From: DATHWB01 sp040902855
GTDB lineage: Bacteria; Actinomycetota; Acidimicrobiia; Spongiisociales; ZC4RG35
Direction of reading: 5' to 3'
Assembly: GCA_040902855.1 (NCBI GenBank)
Contig: JBBDWN010000150.1
Location: 1-13,950 of the forward strand
Length of the DNA: 13,950 bases
Shown here piece by piece: positions 7,265 through 13,950 of this stretch. The position numbers and the translations under genes were made by a program. The notes under the pieces were generated by a model. That model did no database searches and had not been told where the DNA came from. It saw only the letters and a program-made list of their open reading frames with translations. How positions within the stretch are numbered: the first letter of the stretch is position 1; the number at the start of each line of letters is the position of its first letter.

Positions 7265-7671
7265 CCGAACGCATTCGCACTGCGAGCCCCTTCGAAGAGC
7301 GCTACGGATTCTGCCGAGCGCTCCGCGTGGGCAACCGAATCGAAGTGGCGGGCACCGCTCCCATCCCGCAGGACGGATCGCCGACTCCGAAGGACGCCCA
7401 CGGTCAGATGCTGCTGTGCGGGCAAATCGCGATCGAGGCGTTGGAGCGCCTGGGCGGATCAGTGACAGATGTGATCCGGACGAGGATGTTCATCACCGAT
7501 GCCGTCGATGCCGACGCCGTCGGCACTGCTCATGGGACCCTCTTCGGAGCGGCCCGCCCGGTCTCGACGATGGTCGTGGTGGCTGGCTTGCTCGATCCGG
7601 TGTGGCGTGTCGAAATCGAGGTGGAGGCTGTGGTTTCGGATTCGCCTCGTTCCGACGAGGTGGTATCGTGA
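7261..7671 (+). CDS. RidA/YjgF-family protein lacking the deaminase arginine
   Basis: The 136-residue product has the chorismate-mutase-like trimeric fold of the RidA (YjgF/YER057c/UK114) family. Canonical members hydrolyse reactive enamine/imine intermediates released by PLP enzymes. Family signatures are VGNRIEVAGTAPI (23-35), DVIRTRMFITD (70-80) and the C-terminal VAGLLDPVWRVEIEVEAVV. Aligned by eye, the catalytic Arg of E. coli RidA (PARS) falls on Ser102 (PVST), while Glu120 is kept. This resembles the RidA-like subgroup with TMVVVAGL, whose substrates are mostly unknown, so canonical deaminase activity should not be assumed. It starts in an ATGA overlap with ribF and has AGGAG 5 bases upstream. 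Its place between ribF and rpsO is unusual. Confidence 0.88.
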   Translation: MTERIRTASPFEERYGFCRALRVGNRIEVAGTAPIPQDGSPTPKDAHGQMLLCGQIAIEALERLGGSVTDVIRTRMFITDAVDADAVGTAHGTLFGAARPVSTMVVVAGLLDPVWRVEIEVEAVVSDSPRSDEVVS

Positions 7672-7672
7672 C

Positions 7673-7706
7673 GGTGTCCCGCTTCGGGACCACCCCTCTT
7701 CCGAGG
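7673..7706 (+). promoter_or_regulatory. structured leader of rpsO, possible S15 autoregulatory site
   Basis: Two hairpins fill the ridA-rpsO spacer. GGTGTCCCG (7673-7681) pairs with CGGGACCACC (7685-7694) over 9 bp with one bulge and a CTT loop. CCTC (7695-7698) pairs with GAGG (7703-7706) around TTCC, burying the best purine run. That GAGG is about 23 bases from the ATG at 7730, and AGGA at 7712-7715 is 14 bases away, so no standard Shine-Dalgarno spacing exists. S15 represses its own mRNA through leader RNA in several phyla; this is a candidate for that role by position and structure only. Confidence 0.4.
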
Positions 7707-7729
7707 AACACAGGACCTTTTTCGCGCAT

Positions 7730-7987
7730 ATGAAGACCACGCAAGAGATCATCACCGAGTACGGAACCCACGACTCGGACACCGGCTCACCCGAGGTGCA
7801 GGTGGCGCTCCTGTCGGAGCGCATCAACCATCTGACAGAGCACCTCCGCGAGCACAAGCACGACCACCACAGCCGGCGAGGCCTGCTGATGATGGTGGGG
7901 AAGCGTCGCCGTCTCCTGAACTACCTGCGACGCCAGGATGTCGAGCGTTATCGCTCTCTCATCGCGGCGCTCGGTCTGCGTCGCTGA
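7730..7987 (+). CDS. rpsO: 30S ribosomal protein S15
   Basis: S15 is a primary binder of the central domain of 16S rRNA and helps form the inter-subunit bridge with 23S rRNA. The 85-residue product has the hallmark stretches THDSDTGSPEVQVALLSERI (13-32), HDHHSRRGLLMMVGKRRRLL (44-63) and VERYRSLIAALGLRR at the C-terminus. It is about four residues shorter at the N-terminus than the typical 89-residue protein. ATG 7730 is the only in-frame start I see close by, since the preceding codons (CAC AGG ACC TTT TTC GCG CAT) offer none. It has no well-spaced Shine-Dalgarno. The gene is 58 bp after ridA and is followed by pnp, its usual partner. Confidence 0.96.
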   Translation: MKTTQEIITEYGTHDSDTGSPEVQVALLSERINHLTEHLREHKHDHHSRRGLLMMVGKRRRLLNYLRRQDVERYRSLIAALGLRR

Positions 7988-7994
7988 CGATTCT

Positions 7995-8025
7995 CGGAAG
8001 GAGCAGCGAATGGCTGCTCCTTCTG
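7995..8025 (+). terminator. strong hairpin after rpsO (partial terminator or processing site)
   Basis: The perfect core AAGGAGCAGC (7998-8007) and GCTGCTCCTT (8013-8022) surrounds the 5-base loop GAATG. Further pairs down to C7995-G8025 give a stem of about 13 bp with one wobble. It begins 8 bp after the rpsO stop. No U run follows, so as an intrinsic terminator it would be inefficient. In the rpsO-pnp operons of E. coli and Streptomyces the same spot carries a weak terminator and RNase III cleavage sites, which is the best analogy. Confidence 0.65.
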
Positions 8026-8027
8026 CG

Positions 8028-8071
8028 TTCCGGCCTCACGGCCGGGATCACCTCCCGGGGCGTCGCCCCGG
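8028..8071 (+). promoter_or_regulatory. two further GC-rich hairpins in the rpsO-pnp spacer
   Basis: CCGGCC (8030-8035) pairs with GGCCGG (8040-8045) around TCAC, with two more weak pairs possible outside. CCGGGGC (8055-8061) pairs with GCCCCGG (8065-8071) around GTC. Neither is followed by a U run. Together with the stem at 7995-8025 they make three hairpins in a row in about 77 bases, which could protect the rpsO 3' end from exonucleases or slow readthrough into pnp. Confidence 0.5.
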
Positions 8072-8099
8072 AGACAAACACGATGGAGTCAGTCGGTTG

Positions 8100-8140
8100 C
8101 TAGTTGCGACCTTTCGGTGAAGCCGAACGGTGACAACTGG
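8100..8140 (+). promoter_or_regulatory. pnp leader stem-loop, candidate RNase III/PNPase autoregulatory site
   Basis: A long imperfect hairpin lies 34 bases before the pnp start. CTAGTTG (8100-8106) pairs with CAACTGG (8134-8140) including one wobble, ACC (8109-8111) with GGT (8129-8131), and TTCGG (8113-8117) with CCGAA (8123-8127) around TGAAG. This gives 15 pairs broken by a 2x2 and a 1x1 internal loop. PNPase in E. coli, and the Streptomyces rpsO-pnp operon, are controlled by RNase III cutting such a leader stem. Position and shape fit; nothing here proves cleavage. Confidence 0.5.
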
Positions 8141-8174
8141 TAACGGACCGGACTCCCTGACAAGAGGAGAAACC

Positions 8175-10652
8175 GTGTCCGAAATCACGGTATCCGGCGA
8201 GGTTGGCGGCAAGACGCTGTCCTTCTCGACCGGAAAATACGCCGGACAGGCAGACGGCGCCGTCGTCGCCCGTCTCGGCGAAACCGAAATACTGGTCACC
8301 GCCACTGCGAACAAGCGACTCCGCGAAGGTGTCGACTTCTTCCCGCTGACGGTCGACTTCGAAGAGCGGATGTATGCCGCGGGCCGGATTCCCGGTTCGT
8401 TCTTCCGCCGCGAGGGCCGTCCGAGTGAGCAGGGGATTCTCGCCTGCCGTCTCGTCGACCGGCCGCTGCGTCCGTCGTTCAAGGACGACTACCGCTGTGA
8501 GACCCATGTCGTCATGACGACCCTCTCGGTGGACGACGAGAACCCGTTCGACGTGATCGCGCTGAACGGCGCTTCCGCCGCGCTGAGCGTGAGCTCGATC
8601 CCGTTCGAAGGTCCCGTCGCCGGAGTCCGGCTCGCCCTCAAGGACGGTGAGTGGATCCCGTTCCCGACATACGACCAACTCGACGAGTCCGTCTTCGAAC
8701 TCGTGGTGGCAGGCGGTCGGAACGCCGAAGGCGGCATCGACATCATCATGGTCGAAGCCGGTTCCACTCCTGATGGGCTCCGTCTCATCGCCGATGGTGC
8801 GACACCTTCGGACGAGGACACCGTGGCTCGTGGGCTCGAAGAGTCCAAGCAGTACATCGGCGAACTCGTCGACCTGCAGAACGAATTGGCCTCCAAGGTC
8901 ACGAAGGTCGAGGTCGAATGGCCCGTTGCCATCGACTACACCGACGAGATCATCGCTCGGGTTGAAGAGATCGCCCGTCCCAAGCTGACCGAAGCCGTCC
9001 GCACGGCGGACAAGGCAGAGCGCAAGGCTGCGGAAGCCGCCGCATTCGACGCCACGATGGCCGAGTTGACCTTTGCCGACGACGATGCAGAGGGTCCTGG
9101 CATGGCCAAGAGCGCCTTCAAGGCGGTTCTCAAGGACATGATGCGGGAACGTGTCGTCGAAGACGGTGTGCGTCTCGATGGACGCAGCGCCACGGACATT
9201 CGTCCCCTCTCGGCCGAGATCGGTGTCGTCGCTCGTGCGCACGGCTCTGGCCTCTTCCAGCGTGGTGAGACCCAGGTCTTGAACATCACGACCCTCGGAA
9301 TGCTGAAGATGGAGCAGATGCTGGACGACCTCGGCCGTGAAGACGGCAAGCGGTACATGCATCACTACAACTTCCCGCCGTTCTCGACCGGTGAGGCCGG
9401 CTTCATGCGCGGTCCGAAGCGTCGTGAGATCGGCCATGGAGCACTTGCCGAAAAGGCCGTCCATCCGGTCGTTCCGACCGAAGAGGATTTCCCGTACGCG
9501 GTTCGTCTCGTCTCCGAGGTGTTGTCGTCGAACGGATCGACGTCGATGGCTTCGGTGTGTGCCTCCACGCTCTCGCTCATGGATGCAGGCGTCCCGATCT
9601 CAGCACCAGTCGCAGGTATTGCCATGGGGCTCATCTACCGCGGCGGCAAGTACGTCACTCTCACCGACATCCTCGGTGCAGAAGACGCCCTCGGCGACAT
9701 GGACTTCAAGGTGGCGGGAACGGCTGACGTCATCACCGCCCTCCAGCTCGACACCAAGCTGCAGGGTCTCCCCAGCGAGGTGCTGACGGGTGCGCTGGCT
9801 CAGGCGAAGGACGCCCGTCTCAAGATCCTCGAGGTCATGACTGCGACGATCGCCGAACCGCGGGCCGAGCTGAACAAGAACGCCCCGCGCATCGAGTCGA
9901 TCGAGATCCCCAAGGAGAAGATCGGCGAGGTCATCGGACCGAAGGGCAAGGTCATCCGCGAACTCGAAGAGTCCACCGGTGCGACGATCGAGATCGAGGA
10001 GGAAGGCAACATCGGCATCGTCCGCATCGCCTCCACCGACAGCGAGGTTCTCGCCGCCGCCAAGGAAAGGGTCATGCAGATCGCCTTCCCGCCGGAGCCG
10101 GAACTCGGAGCCGAGTATGTGGGCGAAGTGGTGAACATCACCAAGTTCGGTGCGTTCATCAACATCTTCCCCGGACGTGACGGACTGCTCCATATCTCGC
10201 GGATCGACGAGGATCGGCGAGTGGACCGGGTGGAGGACTACCTCTCCCAGGGCCAGAAGCTGAAGGTGCGACTCCGCGAGATCGACGACAAGGGCAAGCT
10301 GAGCCTGGAACTCGTCGACAAGATCGAGCCCTCGGAGGCGGTCAAGAATCGGCCGGCCGACGACCGACGCGACGACCGTCGTGACGGTGGTGGCGATCGT
10401 GGCCCCCGCAACGACCGTGACCGTGGTGGCCGTGACGGCGGGAACCGTGACGGCGGGAACCGTGACAGCGCCAGTCGTGACGGCGGGAACCGTGACGGCG
10501 GGAACCGGGACAGCGGCAATCGTGACAGCGGGAACCGCAACGATCGTGACCGAGGCAACCGCGCCGAGCCGGCCAGTGCTGACACGGGTGGCGATCGTCG
10601 CCGCCCCGCTCGTTCCTTCGACGAGGCGTTCGAGGAGATCGACCCCAAGTAG
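8175..10652 (+). CDS. pnp: polyribonucleotide nucleotidyltransferase (PNPase) with a repeat-rich tail
   Basis: PNPase degrades RNA 3' to 5' by phosphorolysis and can add 3' tails in reverse. The 825-residue product has a first RNase PH domain (about 1-220), the helical domain (about 230-330), and the catalytic second RNase PH domain (about 335-555) with SSNGSTSMASVCASTLSLMD and the active-site residues D504, D510 and K512 (GDMDFKVAG). A KH domain follows (about 573-635, GXXG loop GPKG), then an S1 domain (about 645-715). The 110-residue tail is Arg/Asp/Gly/Asn-rich, with eight RDGGN-like repeats at 748-787, and ends RSFDEAFEEIDPK. The GTG start has AGAGGAGA at 8163-8170, about 5 bases away. 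An in-frame ATG-less extension to 8130 would overlap the leader stem and is not family-like. Confidence 0.97.
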   Translation: MSEITVSGEVGGKTLSFSTGKYAGQADGAVVARLGETEILVTATANKRLREGVDFFPLTVDFEERMYAAGRIPGSFFRREGRPSEQGILACRLVDRPLRPSFKDDYRCETHVVMTTLSVDDENPFDVIALNGASAALSVSSIPFEGPVAGVRLALKDGEWIPFPTYDQLDESVFELVVAGGRNAEGGIDIIMVEAGSTPDGLRLIADGATPSDEDTVARGLEESKQYIGELVDLQNELASKVTKVEVEWPVAIDYTDEIIARVEEIARPKLTEAVRTADKAERKAAEAAAFDATMAELTFADDDAEGPGMAKSAFKAVLKDMMRERVVEDGVRLDGRSATDIRPLSAEIGVVARAHGSGLFQRGETQVLNITTLGMLKMEQMLDDLGREDGKRYMHHYNFPPFSTGEAGFMRGPKRREIGHGALAEKAVHPVVPTEEDFPYAVRLVSEVLSSNGSTSMASVCASTLSLMDAGVPISAPVAGIAMGLIYRGGKYVTLTDILGAEDALGDMDFKVAGTADVITALQLDTKLQGLPSEVLTGALAQAKDARLKILEVMTATIAEPRAELNKNAPRIESIEIPKEKIGEVIGPKGKVIRELEESTGATIEIEEEGNIGIVRIASTDSEVLAAAKERVMQIAFPPEPELGAEYVGEVVNITKFGAFINIFPGRDGLLHISRIDEDRRVDRVEDYLSQGQKLKVRLREIDDKGKLSLELVDKIEPSEAVKNRPADDRRDDRRDGGGDRGPRNDRDRGGRDGGNRDGGNRDSASRDGGNRDGGNRDSGNRDSGNRNDRDRGNRAEPASADTGGDRRRPARSFDEAFEEIDPK
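10416..10535 (+). repeat. eight 15-bp tandem repeats in the pnp 3' end
   Basis: Eight in-frame 15-bp units with consensus CGTGACGGCGGGAAC encode RDGGN. In order they read RDRGG, RDGGN, RDGGN, RDSAS, RDGGN, RDGGN, RDSGN, RDSGN. Four copies are identical at DNA level (10431-10445, 10446-10460, 10476-10490, 10491-10505), which points to recent expansion by slippage or unequal exchange. Copy number may vary between relatives. Confidence 0.9.
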
Positions 10653-10671
10653 CTGAACAATCCCCAGCTCA

Positions 10672-10705
10672 GACGACACCCACCTCGACCGAGGTGGGTG
10701 TCGTC
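10672..10705 (+). terminator. terminator hairpin after pnp
   Basis: GACGACACCCACCTC (10672-10686) and GAGGTGGGTGTCGTC (10691-10705) form a perfect 15-bp stem with loop GACC, 19 bp after the pnp stop. Only a short GTTTC follows. The stem could also act on transcripts arriving from the convergent ettA on the other strand. A small AGCTG/CAGCT stem at 10651-10669 overlaps the pnp stop codon. Confidence 0.8.
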
Positions 10706-10726
10706 GTTTCCGGATCAGCGCATTGT

Positions 10727-10780
10727 CGCTTTTGGTCGGGCTAGCGCGCCAAAAATAGTGCGCTACGCGTACCAAAAGCG
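10727..10780. repeat. nested palindromic element between pnp and ettA
   Basis: An outer perfect 10-bp inverted repeat, CGCTTTTGGT (10727-10736) and ACCAAAAGCG (10771-10780), encloses an inner 6-bp pair, TAGCGC (10742-10747) and GCGCTA (10760-10765), with an AT-containing loop. CCAAAA-type words occur three times. It lies between convergent genes, 4 to 6 bases from the ettA stop, so it could be a terminator for ettA, although no U run follows the stem on that strand. It could also be a dispersed REP-like element or a protein-binding site. Confidence 0.6.
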
Positions 10781-10783
10781 GGT

Positions 10784-12457
<1,674 letters not shown>

Positions 12458-12478
12458 CCGGCCGAGGGTAGTGGCGGG

Positions 12479-13246
12479 TCAACCCACCATCGTCAGGCCG
12501 CCCGAGACGCTCAGGACCTGTCCGGTGATGAAGGCGGCGTCGTCCGAAGCGAAGAAGCAGATCGCGCCGGGAAGGTCCTCGGGCTCGCCGATTCGGCCGA
12601 GCGGAATGGCGCGTCGAAACGCTTCTCGCAGCTTGTCGGGATTTGAAGCGCTCTCGGTGACGCCGTCGAGCAGCGCGGTGTCGGTCGGGCCAGGGCACAC
12701 GACGTTGAACGTGATCCCGTCCCTGGCATGCTCCCTGGCGAGCGTCTTCGACAGACCGAGCATCCCTGCTTTGCACGCCGCGTACACCGCCTCACCCGAG
12801 GAGCCCACCCGAGCCGCGTCGGATGCGACGAAGATGACTCGTCCGAACTGTCGCGAGGCCATGCCGGCAAGAACGGCGTGGGTGACGTTGAGGGGTCCGA
12901 TCAGATTCACGTCGATCAGCCGTCGCCACTCGTCAGGATGGGTGTCTGCGAACGGCTTGAACATGTCCCATCCGGCGTTGTTGACCAGGATGTCGACCGG
13001 TCCCAGATCCCTTGTGATCCCCTCCATGGCCGAGTCGACTTGGTTTCGATCGGTGATATCGCATCGGTAGGCGCGGGCGGTGCCGCCGGCGGCGGTGATG
13101 GCATCGGCGACCGAGTCGGATGAGGTTTCGGAGAGATCAAGGACGGCCACCCTGGCACCTTCGGAGGAGAATCGAACAGATGTCGCCGAGCCGATCCCGC
13201 CGCCACCCCCGGTGACGACGACAACCCGATCCTCGAGGCCCCTCAC
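12479..13246 (-). CDS. short-chain dehydrogenase, BadH-like (2-hydroxycyclohexanecarboxyl-CoA dehydrogenase type)
   Basis: This 255-residue Rossmann-fold oxidoreductase has all classical SDR elements: TGGGGGIG (12-19), Asp37 after beta-2 (favours NAD over NADP), CDI (62-64), NNAG (89-92), Asn114, and the catalytic Ser142, Tyr155 and Lys159 (YAACK). From memory, the stretches NNAGWDMFKPF, SDAARVGSSGEAVYAACK, VVCPGPTDTALL and TGQVLSVSGGLTM closely resemble BadH of Rhodopseudomonas palustris, which oxidises 2-hydroxycyclohexanecarboxyl-CoA in cyclohexanecarboxylate degradation. No other gene of that pathway is here, so a related hydroxyacyl-CoA substrate is equally possible. I chose GTG 13246 because it places the glycine motif at the normal distance; the frame stays open further upstream but into the next gene. 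Confidence 0.88.
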   Translation of the reverse strand: MRGLEDRVVVVTGGGGGIGSATSVRFSSEGARVAVLDLSETSSDSVADAITAAGGTARAYRCDITDRNQVDSAMEGITRDLGPVDILVNNAGWDMFKPFADTHPDEWRRLIDVNLIGPLNVTHAVLAGMASRQFGRVIFVASDAARVGSSGEAVYAACKAGMLGLSKTLAREHARDGITFNVVCPGPTDTALLDGVTESASNPDKLREAFRRAIPLGRIGEPEDLPGAICFFASDDAAFITGQVLSVSGGLTMVG

Positions 13247-13289
13247 TGTCCGCCCATTGGTGGCATCGAGGCAGGCTACCGCTGCGGGA

Positions 13290-13916
13290 TCACATGTCGC
13301 CGCCGACCAAGCCAGTCGAGAGGAAGATGAGTCCTGCCGCGGGCACTGCGGCAGCCATGAGCACATACCGCACTCGCGAGGGAGGCCGGTTCCCGTCGAT
13401 CGACGGCCGGAACGCGACGGAAAACGCCCACATCTCGAATGCCAACATCGGCGCATACCAAACGGAGGCAAGGACGACGTCTCCGACGTCGAACCTCCAG
13501 TTGTCGGCGATTCCGCCGATGACCGGTATCTGGCTGGCGATCGCTCCGACGCCGAGCACTCCCCGGAGCCAAGCCGGTCTCGGACGGCCGAGGGCGATCG
13601 CACCCAGGATCACAGCCGGCCACATGACCGCTCCGCCCGCCCCCAGGAGGGCCAGGCTCCCGAAGCTGAGCCGCCACCACCCCGCCCCGCCGACCGCCCT
13701 CCGATGCCAGGCCAGGCCGAGGACCGTCCCGCAGATGACTGACGCGCCGAGGATGAACAGGGTGCCTTCCCAACTGAATTCCGGTGAGGCGCTGATGAAA
13801 CGCATCCAGGCCCGCATCGCCACACCCCAGGCGAGTCCGAAGAACGCGCCAAAGAGGATCGGGTGCCGTTGGACGACCGTGGGCTGAGCAGATGTTCGAG
13901 TTTTCGTGTCGTACAT
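13290..13916 (-). CDS. multi-pass membrane protein of unknown function
   Basis: I do not recognise this 208-residue protein. After a short polar N-terminus it shows about six hydrophobic segments, near residues 19-37, 51-70, 84-108, 117-135, 147-169 and 183-203, so it is very probably an integral membrane protein. Trp and Gly are frequent in the helices (for example FGAFFGLAWGVAMRAWMRF), and a polar loop lies at 170-182. No signal peptidase motif or catalytic signature is visible. The start is well supported: AAGGAG lies 5 bases before ATG on the minus strand. The stop is 43 bp before the SDR gene, and the two with ettA likely form one operon. The start region lies in an inverted repeat (13910-13937). 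Confidence 0.85.
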   Translation of the reverse strand: MYDTKTRTSAQPTVVQRHPILFGAFFGLAWGVAMRAWMRFISASPEFSWEGTLFILGASVICGTVLGLAWHRRAVGGAGWWRLSFGSLALLGAGGAVMWPAVILGAIALGRPRPAWLRGVLGVGAIASQIPVIGGIADNWRFDVGDVVLASVWYAPMLAFEMWAFSVAFRPSIDGNRPPSRVRYVLMAAAVPAAGLIFLSTGLVGGDM

Positions 13917-13937
13917 CGATTCTCCTTTCGATGTACG
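13910..13937 (-). promoter_or_regulatory. inverted repeat enclosing the Shine-Dalgarno and start codon of the membrane-protein gene
   Basis: On the minus strand CGTACATCGA and TCGATGTACG form a perfect 10-bp inverted repeat around the 8-base loop AAGGAGAA. The loop is the Shine-Dalgarno; the ATG and codon 2 (TAC) are in the 3' arm. In RNA this would hide the start codon while showing the Shine-Dalgarno, as in thermosensor or repressor-controlled starts. As DNA it could be an operator. Confidence 0.6.
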
Positions 13938-13945
13938 GACGTCCG
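13936..13945. repeat. 10-bp perfect palindrome CGGACGTCCG
   Basis: CGGACGTCCG reads the same on both strands and adjoins the inverted repeat at 13910-13937, sharing its last two bases. It lies upstream of the membrane-protein gene and could be part of an operator or just a chance palindrome in GC-rich DNA. The window ends five bases later. Confidence 0.35.
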
Positions 13946-13950
13946 GGCGG

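Noticed and set aside
8130..8174. Upstream extension of PNPase to 8130
   Set aside because: It would overlap the leader stem-loop and add 15 non-conserved residues, whereas GTG 8175 has a strong, well-spaced Shine-Dalgarno.
8100..9464. 454-residue open frame on the minus strand across pnp
   Set aside because: It is antisense to the conserved PNPase and has the composition of a complementary-frame shadow in GC-rich coding DNA. No domain is recognisable.
10416..10535. Short regular repeats that might suggest a CRISPR array
   Set aside because: The units are 15 bp, directly adjacent with no spacers, and stay in frame as RDGGN codons of pnp.
12479..13603. 374-residue version of the SDR protein with a long N-terminal extension
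   Set aside because: The extra residues are low-complexity Ser/Arg-rich shadow of the membrane-protein gene. The SDR glycine motif sits normally when starting at GTG 13246.

Overview
The window is a GC-rich bacterial chromosome segment that looks like an actinomycete, quite possibly from the Acidimicrobiia side of the phylum. The reasons are the gene content and order (rimP-nusA-infB-ylxP-rbfA-nrnA-truB-ribF-rpsO-pnp), an actinobacterial-style NusA that ends after its KH domains apart from an acidic tail, a DHH-family NrnA, frequent GTG starts, and an EttA of the kind found in these lineages. The class is an inference. The two runs of N (100 and 10 bases) suggest a draft or metagenome-assembled genome.

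Region 1 (1-7671, plus strand) is a tightly packed transcription/translation operon. A short leader carries a candidate -10 box, a hairpin followed by a T-rich run, and a 15-bp tandem repeat. Then come rimP, nusA, infB (interrupted by a 100-N scaffold gap), ylxP (DUF503), rbfA, nrnA (interrupted by a 10-N gap next to an artefactual-looking G run), truB, ribF and a RidA-family gene. From infB onward every junction overlaps, by 1 to 11 bp, which implies translational coupling. The usual ylxR between nusA and infB is missing, and a RidA-like gene sits between ribF and rpsO.

Region 2 (7672-10783) holds rpsO and pnp, each with structured leader RNA. The rpsO leader has hairpins and no well-spaced Shine-Dalgarno. 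The rpsO-pnp spacer has three consecutive hairpins and then a long imperfect stem-loop just before pnp, laid out like the RNase III/PNPase autoregulatory leader known in other bacteria. PNPase has a disordered tail with eight five-residue repeats. A strong hairpin and a nested palindromic AT-containing element separate pnp from the convergent genes.

Region 3 (10784-13950, minus strand) is a likely three-gene operon transcribed leftwards: a membrane protein of unknown function, a short-chain dehydrogenase resembling BadH (2-hydroxycyclohexanecarboxyl-CoA dehydrogenase), and ettA, the ABC-F translational throttle. The start region of the membrane-protein gene lies inside a perfect 10-bp inverted repeat with the Shine-Dalgarno in its loop.

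I see no mobile element, CRISPR array, tRNA or rRNA. No clearly new multigene system is present. The most interesting signals are the RNA structures around rpsO, pnp and the membrane-protein start, the palindromic intergenic element, and the repeat tail of PNPase.
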